Below are positions 31,949 through 43,022 of a stretch of DNA of 64,000 bases, in pieces. Source of the stretch: Cylindrobasidium torrendii FP15055 ss-10 (lineage: Eukaryota > Basidiomycota > Agaricomycetes > Agaricales > Physalacriaceae); the NCBI GenBank assembly GCA_000934385.1, contig KN880515.1:1-64000 (forward strand), read 5' to 3'. Each line of letters opens with the position of its first letter. The first letter of the stretch is position 1. Below the pieces are notes generated by a model. The model saw only the letters and a program-made list of their open reading frames with translations, did not search any database and was not told where the DNA came from. Both the position numbers and the translations under genes were made by a program.

Positions 31949-32166
31949 AGTTGTATTCACAAGGAAACTGTATTGTTTATGTAGATTTGCAAACGGAAAT
32001 CTTTGCAATACCACGGAGCTCCTACTCGCAAGTCTTAAGTGAGTGCCAGCCTTCGCCGCGATACACTTCGAGAAACAATTGCATTCTAGCGATCTATGGT
32101 CTGGCAAGTCCACGGGGCATAAAGAAATAAAGATAAATAAATAAAGAGTATGTATCACTGTAAGCC

Positions 32167-33385
32167 TCAAAGTTGGAAAAGCTATTGGACACATGCATCA
32201 GAGAGGGAATTGTGAGACAGAGAGGACGTACTTTGACCAAGCTGGCGGCGGCGTTCATCATGCCATCGTTATCGTGTGACACGCCCTCGATCCAATCCAC
32301 TGACTGTGATGAAGGGACAGAGCCACTATTCAGCGACTCGAGCACGCTCACAAAGTTCTTGCCACGCTCGAGGTGGGAAGCACCCTGTGTGACGGCCTGG
32401 CAGCGAGTGTCGCCTGGGCCATCGTCTGCAGTACCCCAAGCATAGTGCACTTGACGCCCGTTGTATCGCGAGACGAGTCCCTCCCGCTTCATGCTGTTGA
32501 AGTCCCCGAGCCCGTATCCGGGAATCTTCGCGCTCAGGCCGTACTTGTAGTCATCGAAGCCAGCGCAATCTGCATTAGGAGCTGGACGGTCCTCCGTGAG
32601 CCAGAGAAGAGAGCCAGGGTTGGCAACCCAGTAGTGAAGTCGGTCGGCATCTCCATCAGATGAACGCATGAGTGCGTAGCGCTGGGTCATTTGGGCACCA
32701 GCGGAGTGGCCAGCGATAACAAGGGTCTTCAGGTTAGGGAACGCGGAGGAGTCCATGTAGTAGGAAACCAGGCTGTCGACGACATCGTATGAAGAAACAT
32801 CGGAAACCGAGGACGGGCCCTCGTTGTAGTGACCGCTAACCCATGTCGTGCGACCCCAGGTGAGTTGTGTGTCCTTTGCAGCTCCGGCAGCGAGGTCTTC
32901 CTGGCTGAAGAAGCAGGGCGCCATGATAGAGACCTTCGAACGATCGACACCATCCTGTGCTGCGGCACGATACAAAGCATTGTTCATCGAGTTCCAGTCT
33001 GCAGAAAGATATTAGGGTCTGCTCATCGGATGCAGCATCTCGTCACGCACAGTACCAGCAATCGCGCGCCTTGCCTGGAAAGACAATTACGGCACGCTCG
33101 ATTGACGAGTCAACTTGGTCTGTGGTCTGATATACAGGCTATGATTTGGCGAAATTAGACAAAGGACTCCAGATAGCGAGTCTAGACACTCACCATAGTG
33201 TTGGACCCTACGGCAAAGTCGGGATACGCGGTTGCGTCGGTGACCTCTGGCATGTTTTGCCATCCCGTCTCCATACTCCCAGAAGCACCAGGAGATGGAT
33301 TGCTTTGCTGGCGCCTCACAACACCTGCCCATACCGAGGTGGCCACGAAAGAAAGGAGCGTAAGTTTCAAAGATTGACTGAACAT
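32167..33385 (-). CDS. Secreted alpha/beta-hydrolase (copy 1)
   Basis: Four exons (33385-33194, 33138-33051, 32998-32232, 32181-32167) encode 353 aa; the last exon is only 15 nt. A signal peptide (MFSQSLKLTLLSFVATSVWA) is followed by a VRR site like those cut by Kex2. The alpha/beta-hydrolase nucleophile elbow is GHSAGAQ with Ser192, and a late histidine lies in EGVSHDNDGM (His335), so a catalytic triad is plausible. VIVFPGKARDCW and WVSGHYNEGPSSV fit the core strands. Substrate unknown; esterase or lipase-like action on extracellular material is a guess from the fold. It is paralogous to the gene at 36728-37926, with the first two introns at the same positions; intron 3 and the 15-nt exon are unique to this copy. 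A TTATAA box lies at 33475-33480. Confidence 0.82.
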
Positions 33386-33910
33386 GGCGCTAAAGACGCA
33401 AGGGAAGAAGGGAAAGAATGGGACAAGAGGAAGGCCAAAGACACAAATCAACAATGAAATGCGATAGTGAGCTCTTATAAGCACTACTCATATCGCTGTG
33501 GAGTGCAGAAATGATGGTTTGTTGATATCTGTGTGAGCACCTTAGTTCAAACTTCGAACCCGCAGGGCAGCATGAACGCTCCATGGTCGCGCGTGTCATG
33601 CTCGAAAGTGTTTTGAGGTTTCGAAATAGGAAGCGTCGCGCACTAGTCCAAAACCAAGCGCAATTTGTGCATCATATCCTGTGTTTTACCACAGAAGTTG
33701 CAATCGCCGTCAATTCTTGGGTAGCAAAGGACAGACAAAGGACGGCAACTCTGCCACTTGGTGGGGTGATGATGGGCCGGGATGGCGGGCGCAAGTCGGG
33801 GGAGTGGCCGCAGCCGGTTGCGCAAACCACGGCGGGGTACTACTCGGATACAATCCCGCTGCATCCTGAACCGATATCGAAGTGTTCACCTGGAACGACC
33901 CAGAGAGATG
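33386..33910. other. Intergenic: hydrolase 1 promoter and Apd1-like gene 3' region
   Basis: About 525 nt. TTATAA at 33475-33480 is the likely TATA element of hydrolase copy 1. No gene seen. Confidence 0.6.
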
Positions 33911-34808
33911 TCATGCATGCCCTCTGTCTTCTTCATTGATTTGTTCTGCGTTATACATACTGATTTGGGTGTCAGTCGACAATCCCATTCGGCCGCGCCA
34001 GAGCACGGGGAATAGTGGAGGGGTCCGTAGTCCAAAAGGTTGTCTCGTGCTCTCAAGAATCTTTTCCACAATGGATGGCGCGTCGCTGGGCGTCACATTG
34101 CCGAGCCTACAACAAAAGTAAGAATCCACATTGCTTTTCATTAGATACACAAGCCCGGCAAGATACGCACCATTCACCGTGTGGGTATACCAGGACATTT
34201 GCCGCATACCTTAAGGATAGTTAGCAGCCGGTCAGTACAAACACCACGACGTACTTGTGTCCACCGACATGCGCTACTTCCGCTACCTTTAGCCTTTGTG
34301 CTTCAACACCTCTTCGTTGTACTTGGTCTCTCAATGCTGTGGCTACATCAACACCCGTAGTCCCACACCGACAATCCCTTGACCCATGCGTGCATACATA
34401 GAGATACACATCCCTATTTTTGAGGCTCGTCGATAAAGGAGCCGCCTCCAGTGCTGCGTCCTTTGCAGCACGTAGGCTGTCTGCCACCTCTTTTACGTTT
34501 GCTTCTGAGAGCACAGGGATATCCAACTGTTCGCCAGACGTAAAGAATGCCTTGACCGATATATCTGCGGATGTTGAGGAAGGGGGCTCGTCAGGATACC
34601 AAGCCCAATTGACAACCGCGCCCCATCGTGTAACCTCGAGCTGTAGTGCGCGCTGGATGGCTGTTGAATGTCGCGACTCCATGGCGGAAATTGGGATAGG
34701 TGATTTGAGCAAGACATAGCACAAGTGGATGGGACTCGAGTTGAGCAGCGCAGAGGGCTTGGGAGTAACTGCATTTGCAAGGTAACGGATGGCTGTTCGT
34801 GCAACCAT
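33911..34808 (-). CDS. Apd1/sucraseferredoxin-like [2Fe-2S] protein with thioredoxin-like fold
   Basis: Three exons (34808-34255, 34209-34171, 34106-33911) give 262 aa; the middle exon is 39 nt. The sequence has VCTHGSRDCRCGTTG, then VAHVGGHKYAANVLVYP. In yeast Apd1 the [2Fe-2S] cluster is held by two cysteines nine residues apart and an HxxxH pair; here Cys139 and Cys148 with His180 and His184 match that pattern exactly. The following GNVTPSDAPSIVEKIL and LWRGRMGLS are also family traits. The intron falls inside the His-containing motif. N-terminal residues 1-40 are basic and hydroxylated (ATG at 34808), so mitochondrial import is possible, as in AIM32-type proteins. Likely an electron-transfer or redox-protection protein. 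Confidence 0.85.
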
Positions 34809-35671
34809 TTCAGAGATAGATCAAGGTAAGGATGAAGAGTCTTTCGAGGGAAGAGATAAGAGGGAATGAAGTCCGCAAGTTACAACGTTCGGCTTGCAAG
34901 GTGCCGACGGGTGACGCGCCTTCGGCGGGAGACTGAGCAGGACTGAGGTGAATGAGAGCACAAAGTGGAAACAGTCATCATCGGCTATCGGCTAAATTAC
35001 TATTAGCAAGGTCCGAACTATAAGCGGATCAATGATGGATATCACTATGATCGACGGCGCACTCGACTCTCGAGAGTCGAACCCCTCCATGATCCATCCA
35101 TTCAAATTGGAATCGCAACTGTCCTTCCTTTGAGAGCCAGAATCTTGGTCTCACTGCCCGGCTGCAACAGTGCAAGATGGCATCATCTTCTGCATTTGCA
35201 TTCTTTGCGAGGTACCTTCTGGGACATGTTCATGAGAGCAGAAACTCATCGACAACGAATCTGTACCGCTGAAGGTATTGGGACCTGGTGTTCTGCTGGT
35301 GGGCAACGTCAGTCAATAAGGTTATCCTTGTTGCTTGAGGGCTTGCCTCTGCTCGCCTTTGTATCATAGGACTAATTGGTAGGTACATCGTCCGCATGGA
35401 AGGAAGACACCCTCAGAGCAACAAGGTTGGCCTCCTGATAGCTCTGATGGCGGTTGCTGCATCGTTCTCGGGCCCTTCGGCGTAGTTCTTTTGTCGACCT
35501 TTCAGATATAAAGCGTAACTTGGTTGCCGTCCCCCCATTCCTTCTTTCCTTTCCTTCAATCTCTTTCGTTCGACCTGGTGTCGTCTTTTAGGCCTTCATT
35601 CCACCAATCTTGCAGCTAGACTGCCTTCTTCCTTATCCTCCTTTACTTTCTGTTAAATCATACTGCACATC
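34809..35671. other. Divergent intergenic region, no gene seen
   Basis: About 860 nt between divergent genes. GATATAAAG near 35505-35513 is the likely TATA element of the gene starting at 35672. No gene seen. Confidence 0.55.
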
Positions 35672-36262
35672 ATGTCCCGCTTCGTCTTCACGATCTTTGC
35701 TGTTCTCGCCTCGCTCTGCGTCTACGCAATGGCGCGTGAGTCTGTACCACTCATATTCAGCGTTTTTCATCTCAATACTCATAGGCCCCGTTGAGCGCCA
35801 GGTTGGCAACGTTCAGTGCAACCTTGCTAGGCTGGCCATCGTCTCCAACTTGTCTAAGACCAACAAAGCTGTTGGCGCCATCGATACCACGTTCGCTTGT
35901 CTTCCCCTCGTCCATCAATTGTCGCTCACATACCTTCACTCAGAGACGCGACTGTTGCCTCCGCGGTCACCGCCGCTCAGACAGGCTTAGACGGCGCCGA
36001 CGCTGGTATCAAAACCATTGCTACCAGTCTCTTCAGCGGCAAGGCTGCCGACCCAGCAGCGCGCGACCAGGTCGGGAAAGGTCTCACGGACGCTATGACC
36101 GCGCTCAATGGCATCACCAACTCGTACGCATTCAAGTTCTTTTGTTGTGTTGACCACTGGTATTGACATCTCGGCAGGACCGATACCAACGTCGCTGCTG
36201 CTATCAAGAGCCTGACCAAGGCCATTGGGAACGGCGAAGATGTCGTGTCGACCTGCAAGTAG
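35672..36262 (+). CDS. Small secreted alanine-rich protein, possibly HsbA-like
   Basis: Four exons (35672-35735, 35785-35890, 35944-36123, 36178-36262) give 144 aa. A signal peptide (MSRFVFTIFAVLASLCVYAMA) is followed by RPVERQVG, where a dibasic-type cut could occur. The mature part is helical, rich in Ala, Thr and Asp, with one cysteine near its start (VQCNLARLA) and one at the end (VVSTCK), the spacing expected for one disulfide. The pattern recalls hydrophobic surface binding protein A and related cell-wall mannoproteins, but I cannot be sure. The second intron uses a GTTCGC donor, unusual but GT-type. A typical candidate for an apoplastic or wall-surface protein; no enzyme motif. Confidence 0.75.
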
Positions 36263-36727
36263 TGGAGAATAGTACACTCGGGGTGGATTTGGACGGACTG
36301 TATATGGACAGATTAAGACTTGGATTATGGTGATTTGCTTCTGATAGGTTGGAATGGTCAATTGCGACATTTGTTCTATGTTCTTGGCTTCACCTTGACG
36401 TCGTCTCAATTGGCCGCGAGTAAGTAAGGATAGATGAGGCCTTGACTTGAGGAGGGCCTAATGATCTCATCGGGTCACTCTGGTATTCTGACATTGCCTT
36501 CGCACGCCAGAAGGCAGCCAGAAGGACTTGACTGGGGGTATCGCTTCACTGTTGATTTGAACAAAAATAAATAAGATAACCAGCAGCTGACCACGATGCG
36601 ATAAACGCATACTACATGCACATAATTCGCATCTACAAGTATCCCACAGTGTATAGTAATGTATAGCAAGAAAGTCAATGTTTCTAATGACAGAAGAAAG
36701 TCGTAAAGAGGCATGCAGTGCTACCAA
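36263..36727. other. Intergenic between convergent genes, nothing seen
   Basis: About 465 nt holding the 3' UTRs of the small secreted protein gene and hydrolase copy 2. Confidence 0.6.
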
Positions 36728-37926
36728 TCATAATGCTTGGAACAAACGATTGATGCCTTGCGCGCTGCTCATCATGCCATCTCCGTCGTGAGACACGCCT
36801 GGCACATAGTCTACCGTTTGGGCCGACGGGATCATGCCCGAGTTCAGGTCCTTCAGCATGGAAACAAAGTTTTCCCCGCGTTCGAGATGTGATGCGCCTT
36901 GTGTGACTGCTTGGCAGCGTGTATCACCCGCGCCATTGTCCGCCAGCCCCCAGGCGTAGTTGAGATGGCGGTTTAGGTAGCGTTCGACAATTCCGTCGCG
37001 GCCGAGAGCATTGTAGTCCGCCATTGCGTATGCTGGGATCTTGGATGCCAGGCCGTATTTGTAATCGTCGACGCCGTCACAGCTAGTGTCGGGCGCGGGG
37101 CGGTCGGCGGTGAGCCAGAGCAGTGAGCCAGGGTTTGCGGTCCAGAAACGCAGACGGTCGTCGTTCGTGGTCGGGGACCGTAGCGCCGCATAGCGCTGGA
37201 CCATCTGGGCACCTGCGGAGTGCCCAGCGACTACGACAACCTCGAGGTTTGGGAAGATATCCCGGTTCATATAGAACTCGAGGAGAATGTCGATGACCTT
37301 GTAAGAAGAGAAGTCTGTGACGCCTGCAGGCGCAACGTTGTTGTGACCACTGACCCAGGTCGTCTTTCCCCAGAGAAGGTAGGAAGGTTTGGCAGCGCCA
37401 GCCTGGAGGTCGAGTTCGGTGAGAAAGCCGGGTGCCATGATGGAGATGGTGTTGCGGTCCAAGTTTGGGTCGTCATATGCGCCGCTATAGAGCGCATTGT
37501 TGACAGAGTTGAAGTCTATCGGGTCTTAGATAGTGGACAAGGGAATTCGCAGGCATGCGGCTCACATCCCCAGGGGTCGCGACCCTTTGCAGGCATGACG
37601 ATGACCGCGCGCTTGATATTGGCGTAGTCCGAGGAGTCTATGGCAGAGATGTAGAGAGGCTGAAGTCGGGAGCTGTGGTCAGAGGCGCATTTAAACGATT
37701 CGGATAAGGTTTGAACACATACAATCGTCGCATTCGTTGCTTCGTCCAAAACCCAGTCCCACAGCCAAGCGTCGGTCACACTGGGCAGATACTTCCAACC
37801 TTGGTCGGGAGAGCCGTCGACAAACGGATTGTCATTATGCTGTTGGCGCTTGATGACGGCAGCCAGGGAGCAAGAGGTTAAGAAAGAAAGAACGAGTGTG
37901 ATGATTAAAGAGCGACGGTGTTGCAT
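36728..37926 (-). CDS. Secreted alpha/beta-hydrolase (copy 2)
   Basis: Three exons (37926-37723, 37659-37566, 37515-36728) give 361 aa. Signal peptide around LIITLVLSFLTSCSLAAV, then IKRQQ, a Kex2-type site. Nucleophile elbow GHSAGAQ with Ser199; late histidine in PGVSHDGDGM (His342); core strands RAVIVMPAKGRDPW and WVSGHNNVAPAGV. It aligns with copy 1 over the whole mature length (for example WLT.DRPAPD..C and RCQAVTQGASHLERG.NFVS in both). The first two introns sit at the same places with the same phases, but the third is absent. The two copies are separated by two unrelated genes. Substrate unknown. Confidence 0.82.
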
Positions 37927-38700
37927 CGTAGCAAGATCCTTGGAGGCGTGAAGGTGGGGGCAAGGAAACACAAGTCTGAGCAACCTTCGGTTGGTCTTTT
38001 AAGCAAATTTGCCGTGGTGTGTGTGCCTAAATAGGTGCCCTGCAGGAAGCTCTGTATGAATGCGTGCAGATCCGAGTCTAAATTGGAATTTGGAAACGAG
38101 TCGCGGCTTCCCACTTGTGATACGCTTGGAAACACTACTGGCGCATTGGCGCAATAGGACGGAGACGGGCGGAGAAAGGCGGGAGCACGGATTTGAGACC
38201 AGCTATGTAGTACCGTTGGCCGTGCTGTGTGCTAGCGAGAAACCGAATATTCTGCATGAGTGTGCTCGTGCAGGCCGCAATCATATCAATGGCCCATACT
38301 TTGATTTCGATATGGCGTCTATACACGCTATCGACCATCAAGGCTGCAGGGATTAGCTGGGTATTCGTATCTGCTAAGCGCGCCTTTGCGCATGCTTTAC
38401 ACGATACATACGGAAATATTTTCCCGAGTAGTGTGAGCCCATGGATATTTCGATAACCAGTTCGTCACCGGGCGCCGGGCGGGTTTTGGCCCACACTGCT
38501 GAGCTCGCTCCCTGGTCGGTGTATATACGGAGACTGTACGGAGATCTCGAATGATTCAAATCAAGCCAGAATTCCGGCTGGTCAGTGGCAGTGCCACAGT
38601 GTTACTTGCACATGCTTGCACAGACGCGATCACATCAGCGTGATCAGAATTTAAGACGCGACGCGACCATACCCTTGCTTTCTAACACTCAGCCGGCACT
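37927..38700. other. Divergent intergenic region, no gene seen
   Basis: About 775 nt between divergent genes, presumably promoters. Overlapping short frames only. Confidence 0.5.
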
Positions 38701-39260
38701 ATGACGTCCTCTGCTGGATCATCTCCCGCAAAAAGCATCGCTAGTCCAATAGGCTCCCCCAAGCGCGTGGATCACGAACCGTCCCCTACGCTGAGCAACA
38801 TCAGCGCGCCTTTCCCCGGATTCGACCACCAGAATGCCATAGTCCGACCTTTCGCAGCCGAAGCTGAGCGCGATGCTGCTTTTCAGAAGCGTATGTGAAA
38901 AAATTCCAACGCATATATGCTATCCCTAACCTTTTTCGAGCAGAATTGAGTGCAATGCTGCTGGAGGCGACGCTTGAGACACATGCCTGGGCGGCGACAA
39001 GGCCCCGCTTTGAGACTGAGTCTACATTGAAGAGCCTCGAAGAAAGGATTACAGTCGTGATAGAGACTGAGACTGAGCAAGGCACGTTGCGTCCACCACC
39101 CTCTTTCTTCCATAACTCGAATTCCTCTACTCTATTCGGTGCTCAGCTATCCGTGAATAATGTGTAACTGCTCTAACTCCGTGCAGAAAAGACTCGTCAG
39201 AACATCAACGATTTCGTCGGCAAAGTCAAGACCGCGCTTTCCGCTCTTGCTAGTTTTTGA
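38701..39260 (+). CDS. Small helical protein of unknown function
   Basis: Exons 38701-38890, 38944-39081 and 39187-39260 give 133 aa. The first 45 residues are Ser/Pro-rich (ASPIGSPKRVDHEPSPTL); the rest is helical and charged, with LLEATLETHAWAATRPRF and the conserved-looking end EKTRQNINDFVGKVKTALSA. No family recognised; no signal peptide. The second intron (105 nt) appears to begin with GC instead of GT (AAG then GCACGT), which is the only way I found to join the frames into the C-terminal block. If that is wrong, the middle of the protein would differ by a few residues. Confidence 0.6.
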
Positions 39261-39662
39261 ATCGCTTGCTCATCCTCGTCGTCGTTTGTTTGTCCTCTCG
39301 CTTGTGCCCATTGCTTCGCTGTAGAAACGCTCTGAACCAAACTGTCTTGTGGATTAAATGCTATATATGCGTCGTTTAAAACCTTGCGAGCCTCGAGGCG
39401 TGAAATAGGCGCGGTACCATCGGGCCGTAAGTCCGCCTACGTCATCCACTCAATGTCATCGCCGACGGATCACTGATCAGGCATAGGCCCGACTTCCGCT
39501 TTCCAGGCACAACTTGTTCTTTCCTCTCGCTGTCGTCGTAGTAGTCAAGCTTAGCATCTCAATCACTCTCGACGTCGCGGAGGTCGTCCAGCTCAATCGG
39601 ACATAAATTAAGACGAAACCCTCAGTAATCCTCAAACTCGAATTAACGAACAATTAACGCAA
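39261..39662. other. Intergenic, nothing seen
   Basis: About 400 nt between two plus-strand genes; promoter of the next gene. Confidence 0.6.
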
Positions 39663-41436
39663 ATGGCGACATCAGCCGATACGACCTACAATCTTACGAC
39701 ACTACTAGCCTCAAGCCCATTTGCTCTGGCATACGCGCTACCACTCTTATTGCTCTCACTTTTCATCACCTTCGCTGGAACCTTCCTTACTCTTGACCGT
39801 ACGCGCCAATTTGCCCCCAAGAGCGATGTCATTCTCCCTGGTGCATTCGATTCACCCAAGAAAAAATTGAATCTGCGTTTGGAGGGAGGTGTTGGTGGGT
39901 TCGCAATAGGACTTGCTTTTGGAGGTGCGGAAAGGTGCTCGCCATGGTCAAGCTATACTTACCTTGGACCGTAGTCCACTTTTCGACCTTACTAGCTCTC
40001 CTCATTCCGTCCTTATCATCAGCCGCAAAGCTCTCCTCGAAGTCTTTCGTGGCCGTTTGGGTCTTCTCTTCCCTTCTCACTGCATTTCTCGGTGGTCGCT
40101 GGAAATATTCCGCGCTCACATTTGCCGGTATCGCTGGAGGGTGCGTCCGCCAATCTAGCAGGCCAGGCAGTCAACTGATATGGAACCTGCAGGTCGACGT
40201 TTGCGATGGCTATATCTGTCATGATTCACCCTTCAAAGCTTACTCGCGTCGTTTTCATTGGAATCTGCATCCCAATCGTTACTATCGCCTGCCTTCTTCC
40301 ACTGGTCCGCTTCCAGCATGCATCATTGCGCTTCGCTACCGGGTCCATGGGAGCCTTTGGGGTGGTTCAGTCCATAGCCATTCTTGCGAACATCCCGGCC
40401 TGGACCAATGTATGGAGCCGCTTGTGGACGACCTCCAGCAGCGAGTGGGGTACCAGCCCAGAGAAAGGCCTCAGCGCAGGATTCTGCTTATTCCTTGTCG
40501 CTGGCATGGTCTGCGATTTCTTCCTGCGTGCCCAATTCGGCGAATGCCCCGATGAGGTCCGTTTTTTGAGCAGCAGCTTTCGATTCATGAACTGACCTAT
40601 TGCAGAAATGGGACAGCTATTTAGCAAACTATGCTGCCAACCTGCCTGACTTTGCTAACCGCGCTGGCACCTTCAAGCCACTGACCTCTGCCTGGGATCG
40701 CATATTCAAGACTTCTGCACCACCTAATCCCATGGACGCTGCCTTTGCCGACGACAAGACGATGCTTCATGGGCCAGACTCTCCGCTCAAGTCAAAACAC
40801 GACAGCAAGTCTGATTACTTTGACTATCAGCCAACGGCAGGCCTGCTCAAGAAGGCACGTTCAAAGAGCTCGACGCATTTTCAGAGCCGGGCTGGCGGGG
40901 GGCGCAAGGCGCGCTGTGCTGTGAAGTTCAGGCCCATCGGTGAAATGAGCTCAGACTCCGAAGACGACGCTCCACCGCCTGTACGGCCCTGGCTCAAGCA
41001 GCGAACGTCCATGGACTCGACCACGTCGACTGTGCATACCCTCGTCGATGGTGACTTGGACTACGACAGCGACAGCGATCCGTTGGTGAAGAAGCTGGGG
41101 AAGGTGCCGGAGTATTCAGATTATGAAGATGACTTGGGCGCGCCGAAGAAAGGGAGGACGAAGGAGGTGCCGAGCTTTATCTCGCGGGGATTGTCATCGA
41201 GCGACTCGAATTCATCGTCAACGGTTGCTGGTGGCGGCCCTCCAGGCGCTGTGCCATATACACCATCCTTGATTAAGGCTTTGGACCGAGTCGCGGCAGC
41301 GCAGAGGGATGCGCACCGGGCAGACATCAACCAGAGTCAGGTGGACATCCGAGAGGGTATGCCAGCATCTCCGAAGGGAGAGGACTGGAATGATTTCTGG
41401 AAAGATGTGGGGAACAAGAATTCGGCGAAGGCATGA
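39663..41436 (+). CDS. Membrane protein with DUF4203/TM7S3-TM198-like domain
   Basis: Four exons (39663-39924, 39975-40140, 40193-40556, 40606-41436) give 540 aa. The N-terminal ~295 residues contain about seven hydrophobic spans with small-residue-rich sequence (FALAYALPLLLLSLFITFAG, GGVGGFAIGLAFG, STFAMAISVMIH, IGICIPIVTIACLLPLV), the form of the DUF4203/TM198-like family. After GECPDEKWDSYLANYAANLP the rest is a long cytosolic-type tail, rich in Ser, Asp and Pro, with acidic clusters (DLDYDSDSDPLVKKL) and a short C-terminal block ending GEDWNDFWKDVGNKNSAKA. Function of fungal members is not known to me. Three introns of 49-52 nt fall only in the membrane part. Confidence 0.8.
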
Positions 41437-41878
41437 GTGCTGTTGCTTCCGGACATCTGAGTGCTTGAGCTAGTCATGATTTAATGGGTTATTTATCATA
41501 TACCTCACGATGCTTTACGATTTACGACCCATATATCTTATTGTGCCTCTGTAGTTTGTTGTACAAGTTGCTTGACCATTCGACGGCCTGGGCGAATTCA
41601 TGGCCCCGCTCCAAGTGGCAGTGGCCAGATCACTCTCGGGCTATGACTCGGTGGCCCATGGAGTAGAGTCAACATTTTCTTGTCCAGGGCGCACTTCCGT
41701 GTGCAGTCATTCGGCGAGCCGCGATGCGATATTGGGCCGGGGTAAGCCAAAGCAAGGTATTACCTAAAGGGAAACAATGGGATCGAGCGAGGATATAAAA
41801 GTTCAAAATACTGATATTATGCCATTCTAAAAATTCAGAGATATCCAAGTCGTTGCCAAGTTGCCGATAGCTAATTCA
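41437..41878. other. Intergenic between convergent genes, nothing seen
   Basis: About 440 nt holding the two 3' UTRs. Confidence 0.6.
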
Positions 41879-42512
41879 TTACTCCTCCGGTGTGCGGGTC
41901 TTCGTCGCTGTAGCAGGCCGTTTGTTTGCAGCCCAGTGTTCTGCAATAGTCCTCGATTAGTGTAATCCTCGAGTGTTATAAGAAGATACATACCAAGGAT
42001 GGACTTACGTCCCTGACTACCGCTCCCTTCTGCGACTGCCTTTGGCTCTTCCATCTGGCGCTCCTTCTCTTCTTCCTTCTCTTGACTCTCCCACAGTTCT
42101 CGGCTGGATAGAATGATTAGAATTCCAGAAGAATCAAACGAGCAAACACAACAACCACTTACTCAATTCCTTCCATAATCCAGTCGTAGAAGTCGAGTTC
42201 CGCCTCTTCTCCACGGAAAACAGGCAGCCTGCCACGCACAGGCGACACAGAGCGAGGAGGAGAGGGACTGCCCGATCCACACAATGTCGTTGTATCAGAG
42301 AGCCCGGAGACCGACTCTGAATCACAAGCTTGACCTTCAGTATCTGAAGAGTTGAAGTTCAAAGGACGTCGTGACTGCTTGGTAGAGAACTCACTGTGAA
42401 CACCCTGCTGCCGAATCTCGACAGATGTACTGAGTACGCTGTCGGAGTTCGAGCTTTCATGTGCGAAATTCCCAGCAGGTGCTGCTAGCGCATCATTAGA
42501 CTTGGCCGACAT
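41879..42512 (-). CDS. Small acidic/basic protein of unknown function
   Basis: Three exons (42512-42163, 42103-42009, 41940-41879) give 168 aa with GT...AG introns of 59 and 68 nt. The first ~95 residues are Ser-rich and probably disordered, with SPSPPRSVSPVRGRLPVF like a kinase target region. Then FRGEEAELDFYDWIMEGIDR, a strongly charged helix (ESQEKEEEKERQME), and a basic tail (HWAANKRPATATKTRTPEE). No signal peptide, no membrane span, no recognised domain. The 5' UTR contains a GT dinucleotide run. Nuclear location would suit the tail but is inference. Confidence 0.65.
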
Positions 42513-42518
42513 GGTAGG

Positions 42519-42540
42519 TGTGTGTGTGTGTGTGTGTGTG
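42519..42540. repeat. (GT)n dinucleotide microsatellite
   Basis: An uninterrupted GT run of about 11 units just upstream of the ATG at 42512 (CA repeats on the transcribed strand), inside the probable 5' UTR of the gene. Confidence 0.9.
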
Positions 42541-43022
42541 CGTAGAGGGCAAGCAGAGGATGTGATGATGGAATCTGTGAAGTCTGTCCCTCGAAAGAAT
42601 GAGCCCCTTATATACCCAGCGGCTCCAGGACCCACAACAACAAGAAGCTCGGCTATCTGAGCCCATTAAATGTATTGACAGCAATGAGAGCAGACAAAGC
42701 CGCAACATTCTCATTGTGTACCGATCATACATGCATGATGCATGACTGACAAGTGGAAGACAATGACCCTGGAGCAACAAATACTCACGCGATTCCCGTG
42801 TGAAAGATCCTTCCAATCGTAGTCCGAAGTTGAGTATGCTCCATAACAATGCCGCAGGCTGCAGCATAGCGGAGTGAAGGAACAAAGAGCAGAGTGTGAT
42901 TGCCTGATGGTCCGAGCTACTATCCCGCCGACCACCTTCCAGCGCAATCTTGACAACCAAGCAAGAGCAAAAACAATTCATACATAAATTATAGTGTACG
43001 TTTAATTTACAATATTACAACA
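42541..43022. other. Intergenic, nothing further seen
   Basis: About 480 nt upstream of the 168-aa protein gene and downstream of TFA1. Overlapping minus-strand frames here have no domain. Confidence 0.5.

Noticed and set aside
35040..35095. Palindromic CTCGACTCTCGAGAGTCGA segment resembling a tRNA arm
   Set aside because: A short inverted repeat only; no tRNA fold or terminator context.
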